From assembly GCA_013314755.1 (NCBI GenBank), contig JABUFA010000012.1:1-64000 (forward strand): DNA of 64,000 nt, written 5' to 3'. The notes beneath the pieces were generated by a model that worked only from the letters and a program-made list of their open reading frames with translations, searched no databases and was not told the origin of the DNA. Each line of letters starts with the position of its first letter. Within the stretch, counting starts at the first letter, position 1. Shown piece after piece: positions 43,093 to 51,803 of the stretch. This DNA comes from Chthonomonadia bacterium (lineage in GTDB: Bacteria; Armatimonadota; HRBIN16). The position numbers and the translations under genes were made by a program.

Positions 43093-44490
43093 ATGGACTA
43101 CACACGTGCCGTCATGTACATGCAGAGTTTGAAACGCTTCGGCATCAAGCTCGGTAATGAGCGGTTCGAGGCATTGCTGGAGCGTCTGGGCAACCCGCAT
43201 CACCAGTTGCGCGTCATTCACGTCGCCGGCACGAACGGCAAAGGTTCCACCAGTACCTTTATCGCCACCATCCTGCAGGCAGCGGGCTACAAAGTAGGGC
43301 TGTACCTCTCGCCGTACGTGTTCAACCTGCGCGAGCGCATTCAGGTCAACGGTTACCTGATTCCCGAAGCGGACTTTGCGCGACTGGTGACCTGGATTAA
43401 ACCCCATATTGAAGAGCTGGCGCAGACGCCGCTGGGGCAGGTGACGGAGTTCGAACTCAAAACGGCGGTTGGTTTTTCCTGCTTTGCCGAACAGCGCGTG
43501 GACTTTGCGGTGGTGGAAGTGGGGATGGGCGGCAGACTGGATGCCACTAATGTGGTGCGCCCCTTAGTGAGCGTGATTACCTCCATCGGCTGGGACCACA
43601 TGGATCGGCTGGGAGACACGCTCGCGAAAATCGCGGCGGAGAAGGCTGGTATCATCAAACCTTTTGCGCCTGTGGTCACCGGCGTGACCGACCCAGAGCC
43701 TCTGGAGGTGATTCGGGAACACGCTCAACGTGCCGGGGTTCCGCTGACGGAGGTGAAACCGGAGCGAATGGTTATCCCGCCACCTGTGCGCACCGTGCAC
43801 TGGCAGAACGAGGGCGTCTATCGGATGCGCCAGAAGGTATCGGTGCGCACTACCGACAGGGTTTATCGTCATCTGAGCCTGCGCCTGCTGGGGAAACACC
43901 AGTGTTCCAACGCGGCGGTCGCCATCGCCGCCATCGAGGCACTGCAACATGCCCATCGGGTGAACGTGCCGGAGAGTGCCATCCGAATCGGGCTGGAGCA
44001 CGCCACGATGCCGGGCAGGATGCAGATTGTTCGCCGCTCCCCAACGCTTCTGCTGGATGGCGCGCACAACGTGGACGCAGCGCGGTGTCTGGCTCAGGCG
44101 ATACCCGAGACTTTTCGCTACCGTCGGCTGATACTGGTGCTGGGCATGACAAGGGGACACGAGCCGCAGGGGGTGGTGGATACCCTTGCGCCGCTGGCTT
44201 CGCATATCATCTTCACCCAGCCCAGCGACCAGCGCAGGCGACCGGCACCCGACCTGCCCGAAGCGTCCACCGTGCCTCTACCGCCCTACGAGATTATTCC
44301 TTCCGTTCCCGAAGCGGTGGAGCGGGCGATGAATATGGCACAGGCAGATGACCTTGTGGTGGTAACAGGTAGCTTCTACGTGGTAGGCGAAGTACCTGTC
44401 CAGAAATGGCAAACAGCTCGTCCAACGACCCCAGAGGAGGGAATCATCTATGCAGGTTCAGGAGAAAACGCTGACAATGCATCGTGTTGA
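43093..44490 (+). CDS. folC: Folylpolyglutamate synthase / dihydrofolate synthase
   Basis: A 465-residue Mur-ligase-like enzyme that adds glutamate to (dihydro)folate or dihydropteroate using ATP. The P-loop is HVAGTNGKGSTS, followed by the folate-site TSPHV-like segment (LSPYVFNLRERI), VEVGMGGRLDATN and the late LLDGAHNVDAA motif. AGGAAG precedes the ATG. The 3' end overlaps the next gene by 41 bases. The C-terminal extension after PVQKWQTARP is not conserved in the family and probably exists because the reading frame runs through the htrA start. Confidence 0.93.
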   Translation: MDYTRAVMYMQSLKRFGIKLGNERFEALLERLGNPHHQLRVIHVAGTNGKGSTSTFIATILQAAGYKVGLYLSPYVFNLRERIQVNGYLIPEADFARLVTWIKPHIEELAQTPLGQVTEFELKTAVGFSCFAEQRVDFAVVEVGMGGRLDATNVVRPLVSVITSIGWDHMDRLGDTLAKIAAEKAGIIKPFAPVVTGVTDPEPLEVIREHAQRAGVPLTEVKPERMVIPPPVRTVHWQNEGVYRMRQKVSVRTTDRVYRHLSLRLLGKHQCSNAAVAIAAIEALQHAHRVNVPESAIRIGLEHATMPGRMQIVRRSPTLLLDGAHNVDAARCLAQAIPETFRYRRLILVLGMTRGHEPQGVVDTLAPLASHIIFTQPSDQRRRPAPDLPEASTVPLPPYEIIPSVPEAVERAMNMAQADDLVVVTGSFYVVGEVPVQKWQTARPTTPEEGIIYAGSGENADNASC

Positions 44491-45634
44491 GGGGCGTGTT
44501 GCTGTTGCGGTGGTGGCGATGGTGCTCCTGGCGCTGTTTGTGGGATGGTGGCTGGGTGTAAGAACGCACACCGGTTCGGGCGTTCCAGAACCGCCGCCCA
44601 TTACCTTTGAGCAGGCATCCACGCAGCTCAAAGCCAGCTCCGAAGCCTTTGCCGCGGTCGCGAAGGTGGCAACGCCGTCGGTAGTGAACATCAGCGCGGC
44701 GACCATTATCCCGGGCAGGCGGTCACCACTGTTTGATGACCCGCTGTTCCGCTACTTCTTCGGCGACGAGGACATCCCCTTCCGAGAGCCTGACCGCGTG
44801 GTGCGCAGCCTGGGCTCAGGCGTCATTGTCAGCCGCGACGGGTTGATACTCACCAACAATCATGTGATTGCTGGCGCGAGCCGCATTTCGGTAGCGCTGG
44901 CAGATGGGCGACGGTTTTCGGATGTGCAGGTAGTGGGGACTGACCCTGCGACCGACCTTGCTCTTCTGCGTGTTCGTGCGAACAACCTGCCTGCCATCAA
45001 ATGGGGCGACTCGCGTGCGCTGGAAGTTGGTGAGTGGGTGCTTGCGATTGGCAACCCGTATGGACTGAGCCAGACGGTGACGGCAGGCATCGTTAGCGCA
45101 AAGGGACGGCGCGACGTGGGCATCTCCGTCTACGAAGATTTCATCCAGACGGATGCCGCCATCAACCCGGGCAACTCGGGGGGTGCGCTCGTGAACATCC
45201 GCGGCGAGCTGGTGGGCATCAATACCGCCATCCTGTCGCAGAGCGGGGGAAACGTGGGCATCGGCTTCGCCATCCCCAGCCACGAAGCCCGGCGTGTGAT
45301 GGAACAATTGCTTCGCTACGGCAAGGTATCGCGTGGATGGCTGGGCATCATCCCTGCCCGCCTGGATGAAGGTGTGGTGCAGGGGGTGGTTGTGGCGAAC
45401 CTGTTCCGCAACAGCCCTGCCGACCTTGCCGGGCTGGACATTGAGGACATCATTCTGGAATGCAACGGCAAGCGGGTGACCTCGCCGGGCGAGCTGAAGA
45501 ACCTGATTGCCTCTCTGCCTGCGGGCACAGAGGTCACGCTGGTCATCCAGCGGGGCAACGAGAGGGGGAAGGTGCGTTTGCGCGTAGCAGACCATCCGAC
45601 CGACCGCTTCGGGCGTCCTGTGCCCGGCATTTAG
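44450..45634 (+). CDS. HtrA/DegP-type serine protease with one PDZ domain
   Basis: A 394-residue membrane-anchored protease. An N-terminal helix (about 17-37) is followed by a trypsin-like domain with the catalytic triad H138 (TNNHVI), D169 (ATDLALL) and S243 (GNSGGAL), and by a single PDZ domain (about 285-385). It degrades or refolds damaged proteins outside the cytoplasmic membrane. GAGGAGG lies before ATG 44450, inside the folC 3' end. One PDZ domain matches the DegS/HtrA layout rather than DegP (two PDZ). Confidence 0.93.
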   Translation: MQVQEKTLTMHRVEGRVAVAVVAMVLLALFVGWWLGVRTHTGSGVPEPPPITFEQASTQLKASSEAFAAVAKVATPSVVNISAATIIPGRRSPLFDDPLFRYFFGDEDIPFREPDRVVRSLGSGVIVSRDGLILTNNHVIAGASRISVALADGRRFSDVQVVGTDPATDLALLRVRANNLPAIKWGDSRALEVGEWVLAIGNPYGLSQTVTAGIVSAKGRRDVGISVYEDFIQTDAAINPGNSGGALVNIRGELVGINTAILSQSGGNVGIGFAIPSHEARRVMEQLLRYGKVSRGWLGIIPARLDEGVVQGVVVANLFRNSPADLAGLDIEDIILECNGKRVTSPGELKNLIASLPAGTEVTLVIQRGNERGKVRLRVADHPTDRFGRPVPGI

Positions 45635-45742
45635 CGTGACAGCGTGAAAAACCGCCGATTTTGGTGAAACCTGCAGGGCGCATTATCCGTCTAAGCATTT
45701 TGCCAGCGCCATGATGCCGTGCCGAAAGGAGGTTGGGATGCG

Positions 45743-45955
45743 ATGACGGAGATGGCGACGCGCAAGGACCGGCTGAAGCAGGCAGGGTCATCCCAGCCGC
45801 GCTTTCAGGAGAACGTGAACTGGCTGTTTATCTGCCAGCAATGCGGAGAACCCATCACGTTCGACGAGTCGCTGGTCACATGGACACAGGAGGGCATGGT
45901 ACGGGTGGCACACTGTCGCTGTGCGCCCGACCGATGTAGGCGTGCAGAGGTGTAG
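45743..45955 (+). CDS. Small zinc-ribbon-like protein
   Basis: A 70-residue protein. After a basic N-terminus it has CQQC and a later HCRC group (VAHCRCAPDRC), which could form one zinc site; function unknown. ATG 45743 lies 10 bases after AAGGAGG. It is one base from the next start, so the two small genes form a pair. Confidence 0.6.
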   Translation: MTEMATRKDRLKQAGSSQPRFQENVNWLFICQQCGEPITFDESLVTWTQEGMVRVAHCRCAPDRCRRAEV

Positions 45956-45956
45956 T

Positions 45957-46325
45957 ATGAATGTAACGCACGAACACCCGGAAGTTCGCCGCATTTTGCA
46001 GGCGATTATTGAGGACACGCGGGCGGGAGTACCTATCCTGCTCGACCACAGGGAACGCTATGGCACAACGCTCGGCGACTTCCGGGTGCAGTTTGAAGGA
46101 GAGGACGACCTGCTCCATCTGTCCATCATGCGTGTGGATGGGGAACCCATTTGCCACGAGGAGGCTCAGCGCATTGCTGAAGCCTTTTTCCACAGCGTAC
46201 CGAAGGGGCTGATCCAGTGTCGCCCAGCGGTGTACTCGGTGCATTACTACATTGCGCATGACCTGCTGGTGGACTACTGGGAGGGCAACTCTCACCACGG
46301 CGAGTTGCGGTTGCCCGCAGAGTAG
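45957..46325 (+). CDS. Conserved-looking hypothetical protein
   Basis: A 122-residue soluble acidic protein, not recognised. It has a helical start (VRRILQAIIEDTRAGVPILLD) and alternating strands (FRVQFEGEDDLLHLSIMRVDG) consistent with a small alpha/beta domain. ATG 45957 overlaps the end of the upstream small zinc-ribbon gene's stop region and AGAGGTG provides a ribosome site. The hprK-like gene converges 5 bases downstream. Confidence 0.6.
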   Translation: MNVTHEHPEVRRILQAIIEDTRAGVPILLDHRERYGTTLGDFRVQFEGEDDLLHLSIMRVDGEPICHEEAQRIAEAFFHSVPKGLIQCRPAVYSVHYYIAHDLLVDYWEGNSHHGELRLPAE

Positions 46326-46330
46326 ACGTT

Positions 46331-47137
46331 CTACACCCCTTTCAGCACCACTTCCCAGAACTCTATGCTGGGCGGGAAACGCAGGCGATGAACCGCCACA
46401 TCCTGCACCAGCGCAGAGACCACATTCAGCATCCATTCGGCGACCTGCGGACCCTCGGCGAACTGCAAACTGCACTGCAGCACACCCGTCAGGGCATCAC
46501 GCCGTGATAGTCTTTCAAGCCGAGGCTCTTTGGCGTGCTGAAGCAGGCAAATGGCGCGTAACGGCGCGCTGAGATTTACCCCTGCGCGGGCGAAGTCGCC
46601 CCAGAAGGGTGTACCGTACGCGTACCATCCCCCCGGCAGGCGCCGCAGGGCGACCAGTTCATCGCTGAGCACCTCAGCCTCGCCCGACAGAATCCGCGCT
46701 ACCGTGCTCTTGCCTGCACCCGACCGCCCGGCGAACACGTATCCCCGGTGTTCATGTCTCACTGCGGAAGCGTGTACCATCACACCCCCACGCTGGGGCA
46801 GGTACAGCGCCAGCAGGGTGCGAAGGAAGGAATCGACGGCATATACACTGCGCAGGCAATCCACCTCCGCACGTTCCGCCTCGGGAGTAACATCCGCCAC
46901 GAAGGTATCATACACAAACCGCCAGCCGCCCTCCGCCTGACGAACCTTCACGCTCTCCATACGCGCACGGGTAGGCGGAGAAGGCTTCGGTCGCAGAAGG
47001 ACGCGGATGTGCGGCTGTTCGACGTGCGCGAGCAAAAAAGCCCCGTATCGCTCCTGCACAAGGTCAGTGAGGAACGCTTCTTCTGCGCATTCCAGCCTCA
47101 GGGCGATGCCGGCAATGCTGATGTCCAGTGTCTTCAC
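46331..47137 (-). CDS. HprK-like P-loop protein
   Basis: A 268-residue protein whose C-terminal half resembles the HPr kinase/PEP-carboxykinase fold. The P-loop is FAGRSGAGKSTVARIL, followed by the Walker-B-like LSDELVALR. MVHASAV before the P-loop is also typical of HprK relatives. The N-terminal part is different from true HprK, and no HPr gene is nearby; such proteins also occur in PqqD/lasso-peptide-type clusters, but none is visible here. The start is GTG with no clear ribosome site, so it is likely coupled to dprA, whose stop is 5 bases upstream. The substrate is unknown. Confidence 0.7.
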   Translation of the reverse strand: MKTLDISIAGIALRLECAEEAFLTDLVQERYGAFLLAHVEQPHIRVLLRPKPSPPTRARMESVKVRQAEGGWRFVYDTFVADVTPEAERAEVDCLRSVYAVDSFLRTLLALYLPQRGGVMVHASAVRHEHRGYVFAGRSGAGKSTVARILSGEAEVLSDELVALRRLPGGWYAYGTPFWGDFARAGVNLSAPLRAICLLQHAKEPRLERLSRRDALTGVLQCSLQFAEGPQVAEWMLNVVSALVQDVAVHRLRFPPSIEFWEVVLKGV

Positions 47138-47142
47138 AGCTA

Positions 47143-48225
47143 TTATGGTACCCGAACGTAGGTGTTTCCCGGTTGCCGGCGCACCAGCCCATACATCTCC
47201 AGCATCAGCAGTTCGGCGTTCAGCTGGGCAACGGGCAGACTCAGCTCCTCCGCCAGCGTATCCACATGTTTGGGCGTGAGGGAGAGGGCATGCAGGACAT
47301 TTTGCTGTACAGGCGTCAGCGAAGGCATCTGTGCAGAGCGTTCCGGGGGTGGCTCCGGGGCAATGCCGAGTGCCCGCACGATGTCCTCCACGTTATCCAC
47401 CAGCGTCGCCCCCTCTTTGATCAGCCGATGACAGCCTGCGCTTTGCCCTGTGTCGATGTTGCCGGGCACGGCAAACACCGGCTTGCCCTGTTCCAGCGCA
47501 TGGTTCGCGGTGATGAGCGCGCCGCTGTCGTTCGGGGCTTCCACCACCAGCACGCCCAGCGACAGCGCACTCACGATGCGGTTTCGCGCCGGAAACCGCC
47601 AGGCGTCGGGAGGGACGCCGGGAGGATACTCGGAGAGGATAGCCCCCTGCATGGCAATACGGTTGAACAAGCCGGCGGACTCGGGAGGATACGCCACATC
47701 GATACCACAGCCCAGCACGGCGATGGTGCGCCCGCCTGCACGCAGTGCGCCGGTGTGCGCGGCGGTATCAATGCCCCTCGCGCCGCCGCTGATGATGGTC
47801 AATCCGTATCGGCTCAGTTCCCGCGCCAGGCGTTCCGCCACGTGTCGCCCGTAGGCAGTGGGTTTGCGCGTGCCCACGATAGCCACCGCAAAGCGGTCTC
47901 GTTCCTGCAGGCTTCCTCGCACAAAAAGCAAAGGAGGAAAGTCCTCAATCTCCTTCAGTGCGGGAGGATAGCCATCATCGCGCCAGGTGAGCAGGCGTGA
48001 ATCGCCCTGCATCCACCTCTGCCAGACTTCTTCGGAAACCTCGGGGGCACTCAGGATGCGCGCCGCGGCGGATTCGGTCATGCCGTCCACCCGCAGCAGG
48101 TCGTGGCGAGATGCGTGGAAAATGGCTTCAGGGTGCTCAAAGTGTTCCAGCAGGCTGAGCAGGCGACGGGGAGGAAGCTCGAGATACGCCAGTCTGAGCA
48201 GGGCACGACAGCGAGCTTCCTCCAC
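47143..48225 (-). CDS. dprA: DNA processing protein DprA (RecA loader)
   Basis: A 360-residue protein that binds incoming single-stranded DNA and loads RecA during natural transformation. The Rossmann-like core carries AIVGTRKPTAYG, SGGARGIDTAAHTGAL, LGCGIDVAYPPE and the ALEQGKPVFAVPGNID segment. An N-terminal helix-hairpin-helix-like part (HDLLRVDGMTESAAARIL) and a C-terminal winged-helix (about 300-355) are present. The start is GTG with GGAGAGG upstream. No other competence genes are in the window. Confidence 0.93.
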   Translation of the reverse strand: MEEARCRALLRLAYLELPPRRLLSLLEHFEHPEAIFHASRHDLLRVDGMTESAAARILSAPEVSEEVWQRWMQGDSRLLTWRDDGYPPALKEIEDFPPLLFVRGSLQERDRFAVAIVGTRKPTAYGRHVAERLARELSRYGLTIISGGARGIDTAAHTGALRAGGRTIAVLGCGIDVAYPPESAGLFNRIAMQGAILSEYPPGVPPDAWRFPARNRIVSALSLGVLVVEAPNDSGALITANHALEQGKPVFAVPGNIDTGQSAGCHRLIKEGATLVDNVEDIVRALGIAPEPPPERSAQMPSLTPVQQNVLHALSLTPKHVDTLAEELSLPVAQLNAELLMLEMYGLVRRQPGNTYVRVP

Positions 48226-48241
48226 CGGCTATCCTCTCCAA

Positions 48242-49900
48242 TCAGTAGCCGCCCTCATCGCGTCCGCCCGGACCGCGGCGACCGCCGCCGATGCCACCGG
48301 GAACGCCAGGGATGCCCTGCTGGCGGGGCTGAGTGGTAGTGGTACGCTTGCGCAGTGTGTTGTCCACGATGAACGACCAGGTGTATTCCGTGCGGTTACC
48401 GCGCCAGTCCTCGGCGATGACCTTCACCGTGTGCCGTCCATCAGCGAGGGGGCGAACGGTGGTCGCACCACCTTCTTGCCCTGCGGGGCTCGCCGAGGCT
48501 TCCTTGCTTCCCCACAGGTAGCTGATTTCGCCCTTCACAAGGTCAAACTCGTATTTCACCGGCTTGTCGTCCAGCAGGAACTGGATGGTGTCGGTCTTGA
48601 TGCCGGAGCCGTCGTCGCTGATGAGCGCACGGAAGCGGATGGGCGGTGCGCCCGACATCGCCACGCCGCGCGCCGGCTCCAGCTCGGTAACGGTCGGCGG
48701 GATGCTATCCGGCGCATCCGCGCGGAAGGTGGTCAGACTGCCGTCATCCGAGACGATGTACAGCGTGCCGTTGGCAACCACCGGCGGCGCGGTGATGTCC
48801 GTAAAGGTCGGGCGTTCGGGCGTAGAGGAAGACGACTGTAGCAGATACTTCCACAGGATGGAGCCGTTGGAAGCGTCCAGGGCAAAGATGCCGCCTCGCG
48901 CCGTGCCGATGATGAGCACATTACCAGCCAGCGTGGGCGGAGCAAGCACCTGATTGGTGAACACCGGTTCCTTCGTGTTCCACAGCAGTTTGCCCGTGTT
49001 GTCAAACGCCCACACGCGCCCATCGCGCGTCAGCACGTACAGCATTCCGTTGCCTGCAACGGGTTCCGTCACGATGTCGTCGGGCAGGGTGCGTGCCCAC
49101 AGCTGGCGTCCGCTTCGCGCCTGCAGGACGTAAAGCACGTTGGAGGCGACAACATAAAGGTTACGGTCTGCTACCACAGGCGACAGGGCGTAAAGTGTGC
49201 CTGTCAATCGCTGGCGCCACAGGAGCAAGCCTGTCGCTGCCGCCGCCGCATACAGCGTCTGGTCCGCGGAGATAAAATAGACCACATCGTCGGCAACCGC
49301 TACGGCTCCGTTGACGGCATCTAGGGTGCGAAAGCCGCCGCGCCAGATTGGTTCGCCTGTTTTCGCGTTAATGGCATACACTCGCCCATCAGCGGACCCG
49401 AAGTACACCACATCGTCCACCACAGTTGGCGGCGACAGAATGGCGCCCTGTGCCCGGAACGACCAGAGGTATTTCCCGGTGGTCGCGGAGAGGGCATACA
49501 GGTTCCCATCGGTCGCACCAACGTAGATGATGCCGTTGGCAACTGCCGGCGTGGTGCGGAACTGCGCGTCCAGAGGCTGGTCGGTAGGATATCGCCAGAT
49601 GACACGCCCGCTGTCCGCTTCGAGCGCATAGAACCTGTCGCGGCAGGCGTAGTACACCGTGTTGCCAACAACTGCAGGTGCTGCGGGGTTCTGAGGCGCC
49701 GGCGATGCGGTATATCGCCAGTACATCGCTGCGGGCATCTGGATGCCGCTGGGAGCGATGCCGTTGTGCGCCGGGGAGAATCGGTAGGCGACAACATCCT
49801 GAGCGAGCACCACAGATACCATCAGCAGTGTCAATACACAGGCTGGCAACGCATGGGTCCATCCTGTAGAGATGAAGCCTTTAAAGCCCATTCGCATCAT
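48242..49900 (-). CDS. Secreted PQQ/quinoprotein-type beta-propeller protein
   Basis: A 552-residue exported protein. A signal peptide (about 1-33) is followed by a beta-propeller of repeated ~40-residue blades with the YxxxxxGxxxWxx pattern (e.g. VYYACRDRFYALEADSGRVIW split over blades, and VYAINAKTGEPIW), then a Pro-rich C-terminal part with an Ig-like domain (TVTELEPARGVAMSGAPPI onward) and a Gly/Arg-rich tail (GIGGGRRGPGGRDEGGY). Such propellers are often BamB-like scaffolds or quinoprotein relatives; no catalytic or PQQ ligand set was seen. GAGGAG precedes the ATG pair at the 5' end. dprA follows after 16 bases. Confidence 0.8.
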   Translation of the reverse strand: MMRMGFKGFISTGWTHALPACVLTLLMVSVVLAQDVVAYRFSPAHNGIAPSGIQMPAAMYWRYTASPAPQNPAAPAVVGNTVYYACRDRFYALEADSGRVIWRYPTDQPLDAQFRTTPAVANGIIYVGATDGNLYALSATTGKYLWSFRAQGAILSPPTVVDDVVYFGSADGRVYAINAKTGEPIWRGGFRTLDAVNGAVAVADDVVYFISADQTLYAAAAATGLLLWRQRLTGTLYALSPVVADRNLYVVASNVLYVLQARSGRQLWARTLPDDIVTEPVAGNGMLYVLTRDGRVWAFDNTGKLLWNTKEPVFTNQVLAPPTLAGNVLIIGTARGGIFALDASNGSILWKYLLQSSSSTPERPTFTDITAPPVVANGTLYIVSDDGSLTTFRADAPDSIPPTVTELEPARGVAMSGAPPIRFRALISDDGSGIKTDTIQFLLDDKPVKYEFDLVKGEISYLWGSKEASASPAGQEGGATTVRPLADGRHTVKVIAEDWRGNRTEYTWSFIVDNTLRKRTTTTQPRQQGIPGVPGGIGGGRRGPGGRDEGGY

Positions 49901-50040
49901 CGTCTCTCCTCGCGTTGGGTTTGTTTCAGAACATACACAGTCATCCGGGTTTCGGGTATATCATACAGCGGAACAGACCCGGATTCCTGCTAACCTACTG
50001 CAATTTAGACGGGAGCACTCTCTAGGGGGTTACACCCTGT

Positions 50041-50172
50041 GGAACTTTCGGTGTCCCGCCGTCGTATAATGTAGTAGCGCATGTCCTCCTTTTCACTCTG
50101 TCCATCGTCTCGATGGAGCCTGCACCCGGAGCTTCGCCCAACCCCGATTGCTCTGGAGGCAGGCGATTTTTT
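50041..50172 (+). ncRNA. Candidate small RNA or attenuator upstream of mgtC
   Basis: TATAAT at 50065-50070 lacks a good -35 box, although GGAAC (50041-50045) and CGTA (50063-50066) resemble an extracytoplasmic-function sigma promoter. A short hairpin TCCATCG-TCT-CGATGGA is at 50101-50117. It is followed by a long hairpin, GCCTGC and CCGGAGC on the left (50118-50132) against GCTCTGG and GCAGGC on the right (50150-50164), then TTTTTT at 50167-50172. The predicted product is about 95 bases. It does not resemble SRP RNA, tmRNA, tRNA or an M-box magnesium riboswitch. Function unknown. Confidence 0.45.
50118..50172 (+). terminator. Intrinsic terminator upstream of mgtC
   Basis: A 13-bp stem with a 2x2 internal loop and a 17-base top loop (arms 50118-50132 and 50150-50164) is followed by GA and six Ts. 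It is a good Rho-independent terminator on the plus strand, standing where no plus-strand gene ends. Confidence 0.65.
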
Positions 50173-50181
50173 GTTTCGCCC

Positions 50182-50210
50182 TTGCCTCTTTTTTACTTCC
50201 ACAGTACAAT
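50182..50210 (+). promoter_or_regulatory. Promoter of mgtC-nadC
   Basis: TTGCCT (50182-50187) and TACAAT (50205-50210) are 17 bases apart. Transcription would begin near 50217, about 28 bases before the GTG start of the mgtC-like gene. Confidence 0.65.
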
Positions 50211-50244
50211 AGAGCCATCCTCTTTCGGGAAGGGGAAATGTGGT

Positions 50245-50901
50245 GTGTTTTCACTCGGAGAGAGCCTGCTTCCGCTGTTGCTGGCATCTGCACTGGGAGC
50301 AATTGTCGGGCTGGAGCGTGAACTGCATGGCAGACCAGCCGGTCTGCGCACGCACATCCTGCTCTCGCTGGGTGCAGCGATGTTCGGGATGATGTCGCAT
50401 GGGCTGATCGCACCGAATGTTGACCCCACGCGCATCGCCGCGCAGGTAGTCACGGGCATCGGCTTCATCGGCGCAGGCACAATTCTTCATCTGGGCGGAA
50501 CCGTTCGTGGCTTGACCACCGCCGCCAGCATCTGGACCACCGCTGCCATCGGACTGGCTGTGGGGCTGGACCGCCGCTTCTGGGTGATGGCATCTCTGGC
50601 AACGGTATTGACCTTCCTCACGCTTGCGCTGGTTCACCTTCTGGAGAATCGCCTGAAGGTGAAGAGGCGACTGCGGGACATTGAGATTATCGCTCAGGAA
50701 GGCAAACCGGTCATTGAGCCTGTGCTCAACGGGCTGGCTTCCTTGCACGTGGAAGTGAGCTCTGTTCGGAGCCTGCCTGCGCTGATACCTCACGCCCGAC
50801 GCTACGAGCTGTCGCTGGAGATGCCCGCACAGACTTCGACGATGCAGGTGCTTGGGACGCTGATGCAGTGCGAGGGCATCCTGGAGGTGAAATGGGACTG
50901 A
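50245..50901 (+). CDS. MgtC/SapB-family membrane protein
   Basis: A 218-residue protein with four or five N-terminal helices carrying the MgtC/SapB patterns (AIVGLERELHGRPAGLRTHILL, GIGFIGAGTIL, TTAASIWTTAAIGLAVG) and a C-terminal cytoplasmic ACT-like domain. Members are linked to magnesium limitation, membrane potential and ATP homeostasis. The start is taken as GTG 50245, with AAGGGG upstream; the frame is open further upstream but that part overlaps the terminator and promoter and is not coding. nadC overlaps its 3' end. Confidence 0.88.
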   Translation: MFSLGESLLPLLLASALGAIVGLERELHGRPAGLRTHILLSLGAAMFGMMSHGLIAPNVDPTRIAAQVVTGIGFIGAGTILHLGGTVRGLTTAASIWTTAAIGLAVGLDRRFWVMASLATVLTFLTLALVHLLENRLKVKRRLRDIEIIAQEGKPVIEPVLNGLASLHVEVSSVRSLPALIPHARRYELSLEMPAQTSTMQVLGTLMQCEGILEVKWD

Positions 50902-51746
50902 TGAGTGCACTCAACTTACCGCTTGTTGACGAGATAGTATCTCGCGCCCTGTCGGAGGACATCGGCACAGGAGATATAACCACTCTGTTGACCGTACCCG
51001 AGGGAGTGGAGGCGTTCGGGCAGTTTGTCCCAACGCAGGAGGGTATCCTGGCGGGAATCCCTGTGGTGGAGCGGGTTTTTCACCAGGTAGACCATCGCAT
51101 TCGGTTAGAGCCTCTGGTGAGGGAGGGACAGCAATTCAGCGCGGGAACGGTTCTGGCGGAGGTCAGAGGCGAGGCGCGTGGGATTTTGACCGCCGAACGG
51201 GTGGCATTGAACTTTCTTCAGCGTTTGAGCGGAATAGCCACCCTGACCGCGCGGTTTGCGGAGGCGGTGAAGGACCTGCCTGTCCGAATTTGCGATACGC
51301 GTAAGACCACGCCCGGTCTGCGCTATCTGGAACGCTACGCGGTGCGCGTGGGCGGCGGCTACAACCACCGGTTCGGGCTATACGACGCGGTATTGATTAA
51401 GGACAACCACATCGCCGTGTGCGGAGGGATCACTTCAGCTGTTCATCGTGCGAAGCGCGCCCTGCCGCACACGATGAAGGTAGAGGTGGAATGCACGACC
51501 CTCCAGCAGGTTGTAGAGGCAATGGAGGCGGGAGCGGACATCGTTCTGCTGGATAACATGACGCCTGAGCAGATGCGCGAAGCGGTACAGCTGGCAAAAG
51601 GGCGCGTATTGCTGGAAGCCTCTGGGGGAGTGCGTCTGGACACCGTGCGGCAGATTGCAGAAACAGGCGTAGACGCTATCTCCGTTGGAGCGATAACTCA
51701 TTCAGCTCCCGCTATCGATATCAAGCTGGAGTTACAGCTGGGATAA
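50892..51746 (+). CDS. nadC: Nicotinate-nucleotide pyrophosphorylase (carboxylating)
   Basis: A 284-residue enzyme converting quinolinate and PRPP to nicotinate mononucleotide, CO2 and pyrophosphate in de novo NAD synthesis. Motifs: ALSEDIGTGDITT at the start, TRKTTPGLRYLERYAV (quinolinate/phosphate binding), RVGGGYNHRFGLYDAVLIKDNH, VEVECTT and EASGGV. ATG 50892 has GGAGG 4 bases upstream; ATG 50901 is a possible alternative. It overlaps mgtC by 10 bases, an unusual partner; nadA and nadB are not in the window. Confidence 0.94.
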   Translation: MGLMSALNLPLVDEIVSRALSEDIGTGDITTLLTVPEGVEAFGQFVPTQEGILAGIPVVERVFHQVDHRIRLEPLVREGQQFSAGTVLAEVRGEARGILTAERVALNFLQRLSGIATLTARFAEAVKDLPVRICDTRKTTPGLRYLERYAVRVGGGYNHRFGLYDAVLIKDNHIAVCGGITSAVHRAKRALPHTMKVEVECTTLQQVVEAMEAGADIVLLDNMTPEQMREAVQLAKGRVLLEASGGVRLDTVRQIAETGVDAISVGAITHSAPAIDIKLELQLG

Positions 51747-51757
51747 CCATCTTTCAG

Positions 51758-51776
51758 CCCCCTGCCGCGCAGGGGG
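51758..51776. terminator. Bidirectional hairpin between nadC and the small basic gene
   Basis: CCCCCTGC (51758-51765) and GCAGGGGG (51769-51776) form a perfect stem with a CGC loop, between convergent genes. It lacks a T run on either side. Confidence 0.55.
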
Positions 51777-51803
51777 AATGGGGCAGGGGGTACAAGCACG
51801 CGG

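Larger units (their letters stand above)
49901..50244. other. Divergent region between the beta-propeller and mgtC genes
   Basis: About 340 bases without a protein gene. It holds a possible transcript from about 50077 ending at a terminator (50118-50172) and a promoter (50182-50210) for mgtC. The beta-propeller promoter on the minus strand was not located. Confidence 0.6.

Noticed and set aside
50101-50172. tRNA, SRP RNA or M-box riboswitch
   Set aside because: No tRNA T-loop or anticodon arm, no SRP GGAAGG-type tip, and no M-box consensus could be found.
50113-50244. N-terminal extension of the MgtC-like protein
   Set aside because: Would be encoded by the terminator and promoter region; MgtC homologues begin near the GTG at 50245.
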